Shown piece by piece: positions 38,075-46,467 of a DNA stretch of 64,000 nucleotides; position 1 is the stretch's first letter; each line of letters starts with the position of its first letter. Location: the NCBI GenBank assembly GCA_052387675.1, contig JBQTIY010000007.1:389966-453965 (forward strand), given 5' to 3'. The notes beneath the pieces are model-generated. The model was given only the letters and a program-made list of their open reading frames with translations, was not told where the DNA came from and ran no database searches. The position numbers and the translations under genes were made by a program. Source of the stretch: JBQTIY01 sp052387675. Its GTDB lineage: Bacteria; Planctomycetota; B15-G4.

Positions 38075-38556
38075 GTGCTGCGGCCGAGCCGGGCGCCGAC
38101 GCGCCGACGGGCCCCGCGAGCGGCCCAACAAGCGCCCCAACAACGGGCCCTTGGTATCGGGCGGGTCTGCGCTTTGAGTGCACCGCCTGCGGCAAGTGCT
38201 GCCTGAACCACGGCGATGGCTACGAGTACGTCTTCTCCACGCGGCGCGAGCGGGCCGCCATCGCAGCGTCGTTGGACCTGAATCTGGCGCAATTCGAGAC
38301 GCGCTTCACCGAGCGCGTGGGCGGCGACCTCTCCTTCAAGAGCCGGGACGGCGGCTGCATCTTCCTGGAGGGCGGCCGCTGCTCGATCTACGCGCTGCGC
38401 CCCAGCCAATGCCGCACTTTCCCCTTCTGGCCAGAGCTGCTGCGCAGCGAGGCCGTCTGGAACAAGGACGTGGCCGCCTTTTGTCCGGGCGTGGGGCAGG
38501 GCCCGGTCCACAACCTGGCCGCCATCCAGGAAACCGCCCGCCAGGCGCGCCCCTGA
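38071..38556 (+). CDS. YkgJ-family cysteine-cluster protein
   Basis: A 161-residue protein with the N-terminal CxxCxxCC signature (CTACGKCC), then GGCIFLEGGRCSIYALRP and CRTFPFWP, all typical of the YkgJ/UPF0153 zinc- or iron-chelating family. Function is unknown; a metal-bound redox role is likely. The ATG at 38071 overlaps the ALDH stop (ATGA), indicating coupling. A Thr/Pro/Gly-rich stretch precedes the domain. The 55-bp gap to the next gene has no clear structure. Confidence 0.87.
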   Translation: MSAAAEPGADAPTGPASGPTSAPTTGPWYRAGLRFECTACGKCCLNHGDGYEYVFSTRRERAAIAASLDLNLAQFETRFTERVGGDLSFKSRDGGCIFLEGGRCSIYALRPSQCRTFPFWPELLRSEAVWNKDVAAFCPGVGQGPVHNLAAIQETARQARP

Positions 38557-38611
38557 TTCCAACTGGCCCCTTTCGCGGCGCCCTCGCTTCGCGGAAACTC
38601 TCGCGACCCCA

Positions 38612-39433
38612 ATGAGCAACACGACCCGTTCCCTCAGCGCCGCCGACCTCTCGGCCCTCTCGCCTACGCCCGCTGAAACGCTGGCGCTCGCGGAGGCCGC
38701 CTTCCGCGGCGCCGGCCTTGGCCAGCCGGCCCCTGCCAACCCGCTGACCGGCCCGGCGCCGAAGCTGGCGGTGGATCGGGCCGCCTTCGTCACGCTGCGC
38801 GACGCAGCCAGCGTGGCCGCCACCGCCAAGCTGCTCGCCGATCCAGGCGCCGAGGTCATCACCATGCTCGGCTGCGGGCCGCGCAGCCGCGCGATCGTGC
38901 CTGCGCTGCTGGCCGCCTTCCCGCGGCTCGAGCGCATGCTCTGCTTCGATCCGAACATCGAGCTGCAGGCGCAGTTCGCGGACGAGATCATGACCACCTA
39001 CGACCTGGCCTCGATCGTGCCCCCTGAACCGCACGAGGCCGCTGAGGGCGCGCACATCCTGGTGAGCTGCCTACCAGCGGCGGGTCAGCCCGCACCGATG
39101 GTGGAGTTTGACTGGCTGCAAGCGGGCACGCTGTGCATCGCGCTCGACCTCGACGCAACGCTCATGCCCTCCGTCTTCAGCGGCGCGCAGCGGCTCTTCG
39201 CCGACTCGCTGGCGCTCTGGCAGGAGTGCACGGCGGCCGGGCATTTCGCCGGCATCGCTGCGCCCAAGGAAGAACTCACCGCCGTGGCGGCCGGGCGTGC
39301 GCCGGGCCGCGGCGCGGGCGCGCCCATCCTGCTTTCGGTCAATCTCGGCCACCCGGCCCTGGAAGCCGCGCTGGCCGGCGAGCTGCTCAAGCGCGCTGAG
39401 GCCAGAAACCTCGGCCGGATGCTGACCGCCTGA
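38612..39433 (+). CDS. Ornithine cyclodeaminase/mu-crystallin-like protein, short
   Basis: A 273-residue Rossmann protein. The nucleotide loop MLGCGPRSR replaces the usual GxGxQA, followed by LERMLCFDPN, HILVSCLPA and LQAGTLCIALDLD, in the order found in the OCD/mu-crystallin family. Relatives are about 310-350 residues, so about 50 N-terminal residues of the substrate domain seem missing or very diverged. A dehydrogenase or cyclodeaminase acting on an amino or keto acid is possible; no substrate can be named. The next gene starts 1 bp after its stop. Confidence 0.72.
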   Translation: MSNTTRSLSAADLSALSPTPAETLALAEAAFRGAGLGQPAPANPLTGPAPKLAVDRAAFVTLRDAASVAATAKLLADPGAEVITMLGCGPRSRAIVPALLAAFPRLERMLCFDPNIELQAQFADEIMTTYDLASIVPPEPHEAAEGAHILVSCLPAAGQPAPMVEFDWLQAGTLCIALDLDATLMPSVFSGAQRLFADSLALWQECTAAGHFAGIAAPKEELTAVAAGRAPGRGAGAPILLSVNLGHPALEAALAGELLKRAEARNLGRMLTA

Positions 39434-39434
39434 G

Positions 39435-40175
39435 ATGAGTGAGCCCGCGCCAAGCAGCACGCACGGGCTGGCGCTCGTCACCGTGCCCACGCTCAATGAG
39501 CTGAAGAACCTGCACGTTTTCATGCAGGGCATCCTCGACCTGCACGACGAGAACCTGCATGTCCTGGTCGCCGACGACGACAGTCTCGACGGCACCTGGC
39601 GCACCTACGGCACCAAGTACGCAGCCGACAGCAAGCGCTGTCATCTGCTGCGCCGGCCGGGGCACGACAAGGGCCGCGGCTTCGCTCTGCGCGATGCCTG
39701 GAAGTGGGCGCTCGAACATCAGCCGCGCTACGACTACGTCATCGAGATGGCCGGCAACCGCACGGACGACCCGGCCTTCCTGCCGCAGATTCTCGCGCGG
39801 CTGGCTGCCGGCGCCGACGTTGTCGTCTGCGAGCGCAGCGCCGCGCCCGGCGGTGCAGCCAGCACGCCGCGCAAGAGCTGGGGCCTGGGGCGCACGCTCG
39901 TCGGCGCGCCCGTGACGGACTACGAGAGCGGCTACCGCGGCTTCTCGCGCCGCGCGCTCGAACTCATCAAGCCAGCCACGCTGCGCAGCGGCGACCACTG
40001 CATCAAGGCCGAGGTCATGGCGCGCGTCGGCCGGCTGCGCGGCAAGCACAGCCTCAAGATCGAAACGATTCCGGTGCCCTTCAATCCGCCCGACGCCACG
40101 CATGTGCAGGGCGGCAACGCGGGCCTCGGCACGCAGCTCGGTCTCTTTTTGCGGCGCCTAACCGGAAGCGTGTGA
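39435..40175 (+). CDS. Polyprenol-phosphate-mannosyltransferase-like family 2 glycosyltransferase
   Basis: A 246-residue GT-A enzyme without TM helices. VTVPTLNELKNL, the DxD-type VADDDSLDGTW, GHDKGRGFALRDAW and VCERS, then DYESGYRGFSRRAL, match the dolichol/polyprenol-phosphate mannose synthase group. It probably loads a sugar onto a lipid carrier. It forms the last gene of the ALDH run and starts 1 bp after the OCD-like gene. It is convergent with the TPR lipoprotein. Confidence 0.85.
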   Translation: MSEPAPSSTHGLALVTVPTLNELKNLHVFMQGILDLHDENLHVLVADDDSLDGTWRTYGTKYAADSKRCHLLRRPGHDKGRGFALRDAWKWALEHQPRYDYVIEMAGNRTDDPAFLPQILARLAAGADVVVCERSAAPGGAASTPRKSWGLGRTLVGAPVTDYESGYRGFSRRALELIKPATLRSGDHCIKAEVMARVGRLRGKHSLKIETIPVPFNPPDATHVQGGNAGLGTQLGLFLRRLTGSV

Positions 40176-40253
40176 CCGGCAGCGTCTGAGGACGGAAGGC
40201 ACGCAGCGGGGGTGCCGCGTATCAGGCGTGTGTCGTGATCGCCTCGTGCGGCA

Positions 40254-41240
40254 TCAGGATCGTGTCATGCGCGCGAGGTCGGCCTCGGCGGCGATGCGTC
40301 CGAAGGCCTGCCAGCTCGGCGAACGCGCCACTTCTTCCAGCAGTTCGCGCGCGCGACGCACATCGCCGCGGCAATAGAACCAGTTGGCGATGCCGTAGCC
40401 GATCGTGGCGAAGTCCACGCTGAGCTGACCGGCCCCGCGCGCCGAGCGCAGCAGGAGTTCCGGGTCGTGCTCGCCTTTAAAGAGCAGCGCCAGCAGGTGG
40501 TAGCTCTTGTACTCCACGATGTCCATCGCTGGATGCACGTTGCCGAGCGCCTCGCGGGCCACATCATCGCGGCCCAGGCGGCCAGCGCTCATCGCGATCC
40601 AGTAAGCGGCCATGGCGCGTCCGTCGTCGTTGCGCACGGTGCTGCGGCATTTCAAAAAGCCTTCGAGGGCCTGTTCGAAATCGCCGTTCAGGTAATGCGC
40701 CAGCGCGAGGTGGTACCAAACATTCTCATGCAAGGTGTCGAGGTCGATGCCGCGGGCGTTGGGCTTGAGCGCACGCTCGAACTCATCGGGCTGGCCCTCG
40801 ATGAGCTTGGCTGCGCGCTCAAGATCGGAGACCGCCTCGTCAAAGCGACGCAGCGTGATCCAGCGGTGGCCGCGGAAGCGCCAGGGCCGCGGGTCGCCCG
40901 GGTGCAGCTTGGCCGCATGCGCGAAGGCCTCGATCGCGTCGCGATAGAGGCCCAGGCCGCTCAGATTGCGGCCGTAATCGAGGAGCGTTTCGAGCCGGCC
41001 CGGCTCGGCCTCGAAAGCGGCGCGGAGTTCGATGAGCCGCTCGGTGTAGAGCCGGCGATCTTCCTCTGTGACCACGGGCGCGTAGAGCGCTTCGCCGGTG
41101 AGCGAGTAGGCCTGTACACCCGGCAGGCCGGCCTCGTCCGTGCTCTGCACGCCCAGGCAGCCGGCCAACTGCGCGCCACCGAGCGCCAACAGCAGCAGGG
41201 AGCTCAGCGAGCCGAGGTGCTTCCGCGTCGAGCGCTTCAT
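40254..41240 (-). CDS. TPR-containing lipoprotein
   Basis: A 328-residue lipoprotein: signal peptide with lipobox LAGC (Cys28), then several TPR-like helical pairs, e.g. YRDAIEAFAHAAKLHPGDPRPW, seen in two parts as YRDAIEAFAHA and LHPGDPRPW, and further pairs at 165-300. TPR lipoproteins act as scaffolds for envelope complexes. The ATG at 41240 overlaps the mtnP stop (ATGA). Function is unknown. Confidence 0.84.
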   Translation of the reverse strand: MKRSTRKHLGSLSSLLLLALGGAQLAGCLGVQSTDEAGLPGVQAYSLTGEALYAPVVTEEDRRLYTERLIELRAAFEAEPGRLETLLDYGRNLSGLGLYRDAIEAFAHAAKLHPGDPRPWRFRGHRWITLRRFDEAVSDLERAAKLIEGQPDEFERALKPNARGIDLDTLHENVWYHLALAHYLNGDFEQALEGFLKCRSTVRNDDGRAMAAYWIAMSAGRLGRDDVAREALGNVHPAMDIVEYKSYHLLALLFKGEHDPELLLRSARGAGQLSVDFATIGYGIANWFYCRGDVRRARELLEEVARSPSWQAFGRIAAEADLARMTRS

Positions 41241-42097
41241 ACTCCCTCGATGATCCCGCGCAGGCGCGCCACGGTGGCGGCCGGGCGCAGCTCGGGCGCT
41301 GTGATGACCGCGAACTGCGCGGCCTTGGTGACGGCTTCGTCGGGCGGCGCGGCCGCGAAAGCCGGCAGCACACGCCGAATGAGTTCTTGGGCCGCCCCGG
41401 CATTGGCCTTCAAGTTCTCGATGACCATTTGAATGTCCACATCGGCATGGCCCTCGTACCAGCAGTCGTAATCGGTGACCAAGCAGACCAGCGCGTACTC
41501 CAGGCCGGCCTCGCGCGCGAGCTTGGATTCCGGCAGCGCCGACATATTGATGAGCTTGGCGCCCCAGCTCCGGTACAGCTCGCTCTCCGCGCGCGTGCTG
41601 AAGAGCGGGCCCTCCATACAGACGAGCGTGCCCCCGAGGTGCGAGGTGACGTCCATGCCCTGCAAGCAGTCGTAGAGGATTTCGGAGAGTCCTTCGGAGA
41701 AGGGCTCGGCAAAGGCCACGTGCCCCACGATGCCGTCGCCAAAAAAGGTGTCGGGCCGGTGCCGCGTGCGATCAATGAGCTGATCGGGCAGCACCAGGTC
41801 GCGCGGCGCGTACTCCTCGCAGAGGCTGCCCACCGCGCTGAAGGAGAGGATGCGCCGCACGCCCAGCGACTTGAGCGCGGCAATGTTGGCGCGCGAAGGC
41901 ACTTCCGTGGGCAGCAACCGGTGACCCTTGCCATGTCGCGGCAAGAAGGCCAGCGGGACGCCGCCGAGCGTGGCCAGCGTGATCTCATCCGAAGGCAGGC
42001 CGAAGGGCGTCTCGGGCCGCACGCGGCTCACGCCCTCAAGCCCCTCCATCTCATAGAGTCCGCTGCCGCCGATGATGCCGATGCGCGAGGGGTTCAT
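41237..42097 (-). CDS. mtnP: S-methyl-5'-thioadenosine phosphorylase
   Basis: Cleaves methylthioadenosine with phosphate in methionine salvage. It has 286 residues. IGIIGGSGLYEM, FLPRHGKGH and LINMSALPES (the NMSxxPE substrate/phosphate stretch) are diagnostic, as is VTDYDCW. It resembles MTAP rather than purine nucleoside phosphorylase I. It lies 82 bp after anmK and overlaps the TPR lipoprotein. No mtnA or other salvage gene is nearby. Confidence 0.93.
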   Translation of the reverse strand: MNPSRIGIIGGSGLYEMEGLEGVSRVRPETPFGLPSDEITLATLGGVPLAFLPRHGKGHRLLPTEVPSRANIAALKSLGVRRILSFSAVGSLCEEYAPRDLVLPDQLIDRTRHRPDTFFGDGIVGHVAFAEPFSEGLSEILYDCLQGMDVTSHLGGTLVCMEGPLFSTRAESELYRSWGAKLINMSALPESKLAREAGLEYALVCLVTDYDCWYEGHADVDIQMVIENLKANAGAAQELIRRVLPAFAAAPPDEAVTKAAQFAVITAPELRPAATVARLRGIIEGV

Positions 42098-42179
42098 GCG
42101 GACATCATGCCGAGGTCCCGGCGTACTGGCAACGCGGCATCCGCGACGCGACTCTCGCTCGTCGTGGACCCGGCGCAGC

Positions 42180-43337
42180 TCAGCGCGGTGCGCGCGAGAG
42201 TTTGCCCAGCACGCAGGCGCGCCGGGCGCCGGTTACGGAGGGCACATTGCCGGGCAGGCCGCGCAGGCTCGCGTCGCCGATGAGCGCAAAGGCCAGCGCC
42301 TCGCGCGCCAGCACGGGCACACCCAGGGCGGCAGCGCTGTCCTGCACCGAAATCCCCGGCAGGCGCGCGGCAAGCCCGGCCATGAGACAGGCATTGCATG
42401 CGCCGCCGCCCGAGACGATGAGCTGCTGCGGCCGCTCCGGCACGAAGCGCTCCAGTGCGAGGGCCACGCTCTCCACGGTGTAGGCCGCGAGCGTGGCGCA
42501 GAGGTCCTCGAGTGAGAGGGCGTCGAGCGCGGCCGCGTGATTCGCCAGCCACTGTGCACCGTAGCGCTCACGGCCGGTGGAGCGCGGCGGAGGCTGCTTG
42601 AGGAAGTCGTCCTCGGCCAGCCACTGTGCAAGCTGCTGGGCGTGCACGCGGCCGGCGCGCCCCAGGCGGCCGTCCTCGTCGAAGGTGCGCGCGCCGCGCG
42701 TGGCCCGTGCGAGCGCCCCGTCGAGCAGCATGTTGGCGGGCCCTGTGTCGAAGGCCAAGGGGTCGCCGGCCTGCGGCACGATTGTGAGATTGCCGATGCC
42801 GCCGAGATTCAGGGCCGCCACCGGTCCGCCGGCCGCCAGAGCGCGCGGACGCAGCAGCAGCGCGTCGGCGAAGGGCACGAGCGGCGCGCCGTGCCCGCCG
42901 GCAGCGCGGTCCGCCGCACGCAGATCGGAGAGCACATCGCAGCCCGAGACGGCGGCGATCACGTCGCCGTCACCGAGCGTCAGCGTGGCGCCCTCGCCTT
43001 GCGGCCCGGGTGGCAGATGCACAACGGTGAGCCCAGGGCTGGAAACCACCCCGATGTCGGCAGGCTGCAGCCCGGCCTGCAGCAGGGCCGTGCGCGCCGC
43101 GGCGCCCAAGCGCCGGCCGAGTTCCACATGCATGAGCGCCAGTTCGCTCGGCGAGGCGGCCGGCAAGCTCAGGACGCGCGCACGAAACTCCGGCTCGAAA
43201 TCCGCGTGGTAATGCACGAGGACCGTGGCCCGCGCCGGATCACCCGGCGGCACCTGCGCCACGACGGCATCGATGCCGTCGCCGGAGGTGCCCGACATCA
43301 ACCCAACAAAGTGGCCGATGAGACGGCGCGCGCTCAG
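42180..43337 (-). CDS. anmK: Anhydro-N-acetylmuramic acid kinase, likely CTG start
   Basis: Peptidoglycan-recycling kinase converting 1,6-anhydro-MurNAc to MurNAc-6-phosphate. Up to 385 residues. The ATP-phosphate motif FVGLMSGTSGDGIDA and AALNLGGIGNLT, DTGPAN, and VSGGGACN are family hallmarks. Standard codons (TTG 43301, ATG 43298) begin inside the nucleotide-binding loop, cutting off HFVG. In frame upstream, CTG at 43335-43337 overlaps the LysM gene stop as CTGA, giving the expected N-terminus. The CTG start is inference. Confidence 0.88.
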   Translation of the reverse strand: MSARRLIGHFVGLMSGTSGDGIDAVVAQVPPGDPARATVLVHYHADFEPEFRARVLSLPAASPSELALMHVELGRRLGAAARTALLQAGLQPADIGVVSSPGLTVVHLPPGPQGEGATLTLGDGDVIAAVSGCDVLSDLRAADRAAGGHGAPLVPFADALLLRPRALAAGGPVAALNLGGIGNLTIVPQAGDPLAFDTGPANMLLDGALARATRGARTFDEDGRLGRAGRVHAQQLAQWLAEDDFLKQPPPRSTGRERYGAQWLANHAAALDALSLEDLCATLAAYTVESVALALERFVPERPQQLIVSGGGACNACLMAGLAARLPGISVQDSAAALGVPVLAREALAFALIGDASLRGLPGNVPSVTGARRACVLGKLSRAPR

Positions 43338-44239
43338 CTCTTCGGAAGCTTGAGCGTCGTGCCCACGTACACCTTGGCCGGATCCTTGATGCGATCGCGG
43401 TTGAGGTCGTAGATCTCCTGCCAGCGCTTCGCGCTGCCGAGCTGCTTGCTCGCGATCGTGGAGAGCGTGTCGCCGGACTTGACGTCGTAGAGGCGCTCGC
43501 CCGTGGCCGAGGTCTTCACGGCCGGCGTCGCAGTCGTGGCAGCCGCAGGGCTCGTGGCAGAATCACCGCGCGCAGGCAGCACGATCTCGGCACCCAGCTT
43601 GAGATTCTTGGGGTCGAGCTTGGGATTGGCGGCCAGGATCGCGTCGACGTGCTCCTGGATGTTGCCGCCGGTGTAATGGCGCGCCGCGATCTTCCAGATC
43701 GAGTCGCCCTTGACGATCTTGTGCGTGCCGGCGGAGGACTTCGGCGCCGCCGCGACGTCACTCGCGAGGCCGAGCGTGCTCGGCGGCAGCGGGCCGACGA
43801 AGAGTTCGCTGCTGGGCAGCGTGGAGTTGGCCAACGGCGCGCCGCCGACGGCGCCCGGCGACTTGAGCGGCACCTCGGTGCCGACGGCCGGCTTCATGCC
43901 AGCAGCCGGAGACTTGGCAGGCCAACGGTCGCCCTGCTCCTTGTCGGCCATCTTCTTCCACGCGTCCAGCTCGCTGATGGGGCTCACCGGAGTCTGCGCG
44001 TCTTGCGCGAGCGGCGCGCCCAATGCGCCAGGCTCACCAGGAGCAGTCGGCGACATGAGTCGGCCGGGCGTGCCATCGAGAGCGGTGAGACTCGTCCCCG
44101 CGCCGCCATCGGCCGCGGACGACGTCACCACTCCCGGCTCATCACCGGAGGCACCCCAGATCGCGATCCCGAGGATCGCCACAATGACCACCACAATTCC
44201 GAGCACCAGGACGCGCTCGACCGAACCCATGCCGTTCAC
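43334..44239 (-). CDS. Membrane-anchored protein with two LysM domains
   Basis: A 301-residue protein: one TM helix (about 8-28), a long Ala/Pro/Gly-rich linker (30-180), then two LysM domains (HKIVKGDSIWKIAARHY near 182 and YDVKSGDTLSTIASKQL near 248), which bind peptidoglycan. The GTG at 44239 has GGGAGG 8 nt upstream; ATG 44230 is less well placed. It is the first gene of the LysM-anmK-mtnP-TPR operon, which fits cell-wall recycling. Confidence 0.88.
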   Translation of the reverse strand: MNGMGSVERVLVLGIVVVIVAILGIAIWGASGDEPGVVTSSAADGGAGTSLTALDGTPGRLMSPTAPGEPGALGAPLAQDAQTPVSPISELDAWKKMADKEQGDRWPAKSPAAGMKPAVGTEVPLKSPGAVGGAPLANSTLPSSELFVGPLPPSTLGLASDVAAAPKSSAGTHKIVKGDSIWKIAARHYTGGNIQEHVDAILAANPKLDPKNLKLGAEIVLPARGDSATSPAAATTATPAVKTSATGERLYDVKSGDTLSTIASKQLGSAKRWQEIYDLNRDRIKDPAKVYVGTTLKLPKS

Positions 44240-44285
44240 GAAAGAAACCTCCCGCAGCCGCCAAGCTGCTTAGTGCAAGGCACGA

Positions 44286-44314
44286 ATCCTAGGATCGCGA
44301 ATTCACGCTTTCAA
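44286..44314 (-). promoter_or_regulatory. Sigma70-type promoter of the LysM-anmK operon
   Basis: On the minus strand, TTGAAA (44314-44309), 17-bp spacer, TAGGAT (44291-44286). Boxes match five and four of six consensus positions, in a locally AT-richer stretch 47 bp upstream of the GTG start. Confidence 0.55.
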
Positions 44315-44401
44315 TCTTCACGATCGCGCGAAGTCCGAAGAATTTTCGGAGAGTCCGTGCGCGGGGAGGCGCGCTCGCGCGCCGCGCCGTCGCGACGCCG
44401 C

Positions 44402-45100
44402 TCAGCTTTCGCGCAACAGAAGCCGACGCAGCCGCCGCCCCAAAAGCTGCGGCCACCAGAGCCGCCGCACACCGAAGCGCGCTACGAGCCGGTCGCGTCG
44501 TTCCGGATCGAGAGTTTCCGGTGCGTAGCGCGCGCGGAACTTGAGCACGGCGTTGCGGTCGATGCGCGCGAGGAGCGGGAAGAACAAACGCCTCAGCCAA
44601 CTGCGCGAGCAGTCGCCTCCCTGCCCAAGATCGATGACCCAGGCCCGGCCCTCGCGATCGATCAGGGCGTTGAGCTTCTGGTGAGCGTCCAGATGAACGA
44701 AGCGGCGCGCGTGCAGCGCGCCCAGGGTTTGGTCCAGGCCGTCTAAGCCTTTGCGGAGAAGTTGCGGGTCCATTCCGCGTTGGATCGGCAGTCCATCCAC
44801 GCATTGAATGAACAGCGCTGCATCCCCTTCGTGCCCTCGGTAACGCGGGACTCCCGGCGTGCCGTCGAGGAGTCGGTAGTGCCGGATCTCCCGGCGCATG
44901 ACAAGGCGCGCCCAATAACGAATGAGGCCGGACTTGGGCTCCCAGGCCTTCAAGACAACCGGTCCTTCGGGCAGCTCGTAACGCACGACTCTGGCAGCGC
45001 CCGCGCCCTTGTCCTTCAGCACTTGAAAGGGCAGGCCCTCGACCGCTTGGCGCGTGAGCAGAGCGCCGGTGTTCCCGACGGCGGGGGCCGTGGCAGCCAT
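44402..45100 (-). CDS. LPS/Kdo kinase-family protein
   Basis: About 232 residues from ATG 45100 (an ATG at 45172 extends it by 24 but overlaps the divergent gene). It is a small protein-kinase-fold enzyme: a lysine in PVVLKAWEP, helix RREIRHYRLL, catalytic FVHLDAHQKLN (HxD...N) and VIDLGQGG (metal Asp). This is the lipopolysaccharide kinase (KdkA/WaaP-like) pattern; a Kdo or heptose substrate is inferred from its divergence from the kdsB operon. The C-terminus is very basic, as for a membrane-peripheral enzyme. Confidence 0.75.
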   Translation of the reverse strand: MAATAPAVGNTGALLTRQAVEGLPFQVLKDKGAGAARVVRYELPEGPVVLKAWEPKSGLIRYWARLVMRREIRHYRLLDGTPGVPRYRGHEGDAALFIQCVDGLPIQRGMDPQLLRKGLDGLDQTLGALHARRFVHLDAHQKLNALIDREGRAWVIDLGQGGDCSRSWLRRLFFPLLARIDRNAVLKFRARYAPETLDPERRDRLVARFGVRRLWWPQLLGRRLRRLLLRES

Positions 45101-45117
45101 GGTCGTATCAGCTTGAC

Positions 45118-45147
45118 TTGACACGCTTTGCAAACTTCCACTAGCCT
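45118..45147 (+). promoter_or_regulatory. Candidate promoter of lipoprotein-kdsB-pyrG
   Basis: TTGACA (45118-45123) is perfect; 18-bp spacer; TAGCCT (45142-45147) is weak. A start of transcription near 45154 would leave almost no leader before the TTG at 45155. Confidence 0.35.
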
Positions 45148-45154
45148 GCTGCGC

Positions 45155-45694
45155 TTGAACGGTTTCCGTCATTTGCTGGTGCTCGCGGCCCTTACGGCAT
45201 GCTCGACCCCGGCGACCCACTCAGCGGCCAACAGCAGGTTGGTGGCCGATGCCCAGCGAATCGTCATTCGATTGTACGACAGCGACCAGGGAGTTCGCCT
45301 GGAACTGGCCAACGAGGACCACCCTGAGTTGCGCAGCGTCTATTCACAGCGCCGCTCGAACGCGGCCCTCAAGCTCGCGCCCGACGAGGCCCTGGCTCAG
45401 CTCCTGGCCACGCTCGACGACTTGGGTTTCCAGCGCTGGGCCAAGCCGCAGGCTGCTCCCTCCCCGACCGATCAGCGACTGGCCCCGGACGCCGCTGCCA
45501 TCGAAGGCTGGATCGAAGTGCGCCTCGACGCCCAGGTCTCGAGCTTCGTCTTGCCGGCCGGCAGAGCCGACCCGGCCGCACTGGCCGCCTTCGCCGAGAT
45601 GCAGGTGAGCATCGCCAACACCTACGCCGGGATCGGCGGCCTGCAGTTCATCGACAACCCCTTGGGCGCGCGCATTTTCCCGAGGGATTCGTGA
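45155..45694 (+). CDS. Small lipoprotein of unknown function
   Basis: A protein of about 179 residues. From TTG 45155 the N-terminus MNGFRHLLVLAALTACS is a compact lipoprotein signal with lipobox LTAC; TTG 45128 is an alternative. No SD site is visible. The mature part is a soluble alpha/beta domain (RIVIRLYDSDQGV, EALAQLLATLDDLGF, IEGWIEVRLD). I do not recognise the family. The stop overlaps the kdsB start (GTGA), so it is probably co-translated with LPS genes. Confidence 0.7.
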   Translation: MNGFRHLLVLAALTACSTPATHSAANSRLVADAQRIVIRLYDSDQGVRLELANEDHPELRSVYSQRRSNAALKLAPDEALAQLLATLDDLGFQRWAKPQAAPSPTDQRLAPDAAAIEGWIEVRLDAQVSSFVLPAGRADPAALAAFAEMQVSIANTYAGIGGLQFIDNPLGARIFPRDS

Positions 45695-46467
45695 GCGGCC
45701 GGGCGCGCTGCGCCGCGGCTGTCATCCCCGCACGCCTGGCCTCGACGCGCCTGCCCGGCAAGCCGCTGCTGGATCGCACCGGCAAGCCGCTCATCCAGCA
45801 TGTCTGGGAGCAGGTGCGCCAGGCGCGCCGGCTCGATCCGGTGATCATTGCCACGGATGACGAGCGCATCGCGCGCGCGGCCCGGAGTTTCGGCGCCGAC
45901 GTCGTGCTCACCGATCCGAGCCACCCCTCCGGCAGTGATCGCGTGGCCGAGGTCGCGCGCGGCCTGAAGGACGAGTTCCTGGTGAATGTGCAGGGCGATG
46001 AGCCCGAAATCGACCCCGGAGACCTGGACCGGCTCGTCGAGCGGCTTGTCGGCGGCGGCGAAGACCTCGTCACGCTGGCGCGCCCGCTCGGAGCCGGCGA
46101 TCGGGCCGAGTTCCTCGATCCGCACGTGGTCAAGCTCGTGCTCGACGATCGCGGCCGGGCGCTCTATTTCTCGCGCGCCCCGATCCCGCACGGCGCCGAT
46201 CCGGCGGGCGCCCTGGTCCATCAAGGCGTCTACGGCTGGCGGCGCGCGGCACTTCTGCGCTTTGCGGCGGCGCCGCCGGCAGCCCTCGAGCGGCTGGAAC
46301 GCCTCGAGCAACTCCGGGCCCTGGCCTTGGGCATGAGCATCGGCGTGGTGCTCAGCGCGCATCGCTCACTGGGAATCGACACGCCCGAGGACTACGCTCG
46401 CTTCGTCGAGCGGCAAGCGGCCGGCGCAGGCGCGCCGGGCGGCGCGCCGCGGGGCCGAGCACCATGA
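45691..46467 (+). CDS. kdsB: 3-deoxy-manno-octulosonate cytidylyltransferase
   Basis: Activates Kdo as CMP-Kdo, using CTP, for LPS inner-core synthesis. It has 258 residues: AAVIPARLASTRLPGKPL, ATDDERI, SGSDRVAEV, VNVQGDEPEI (the DEP metal site) and LGIDTPEDY. The GTG at 45691 overlaps the lipoprotein stop (GTGA); the 3' end overlaps pyrG (ATGA). The C-terminal 20 residues are low-complexity. Confidence 0.94.
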   Translation: MSGRARCAAAVIPARLASTRLPGKPLLDRTGKPLIQHVWEQVRQARRLDPVIIATDDERIARAARSFGADVVLTDPSHPSGSDRVAEVARGLKDEFLVNVQGDEPEIDPGDLDRLVERLVGGGEDLVTLARPLGAGDRAEFLDPHVVKLVLDDRGRALYFSRAPIPHGADPAGALVHQGVYGWRRAALLRFAAAPPAALERLERLEQLRALALGMSIGVVLSAHRSLGIDTPEDYARFVERQAAGAGAPGGAPRGRAP

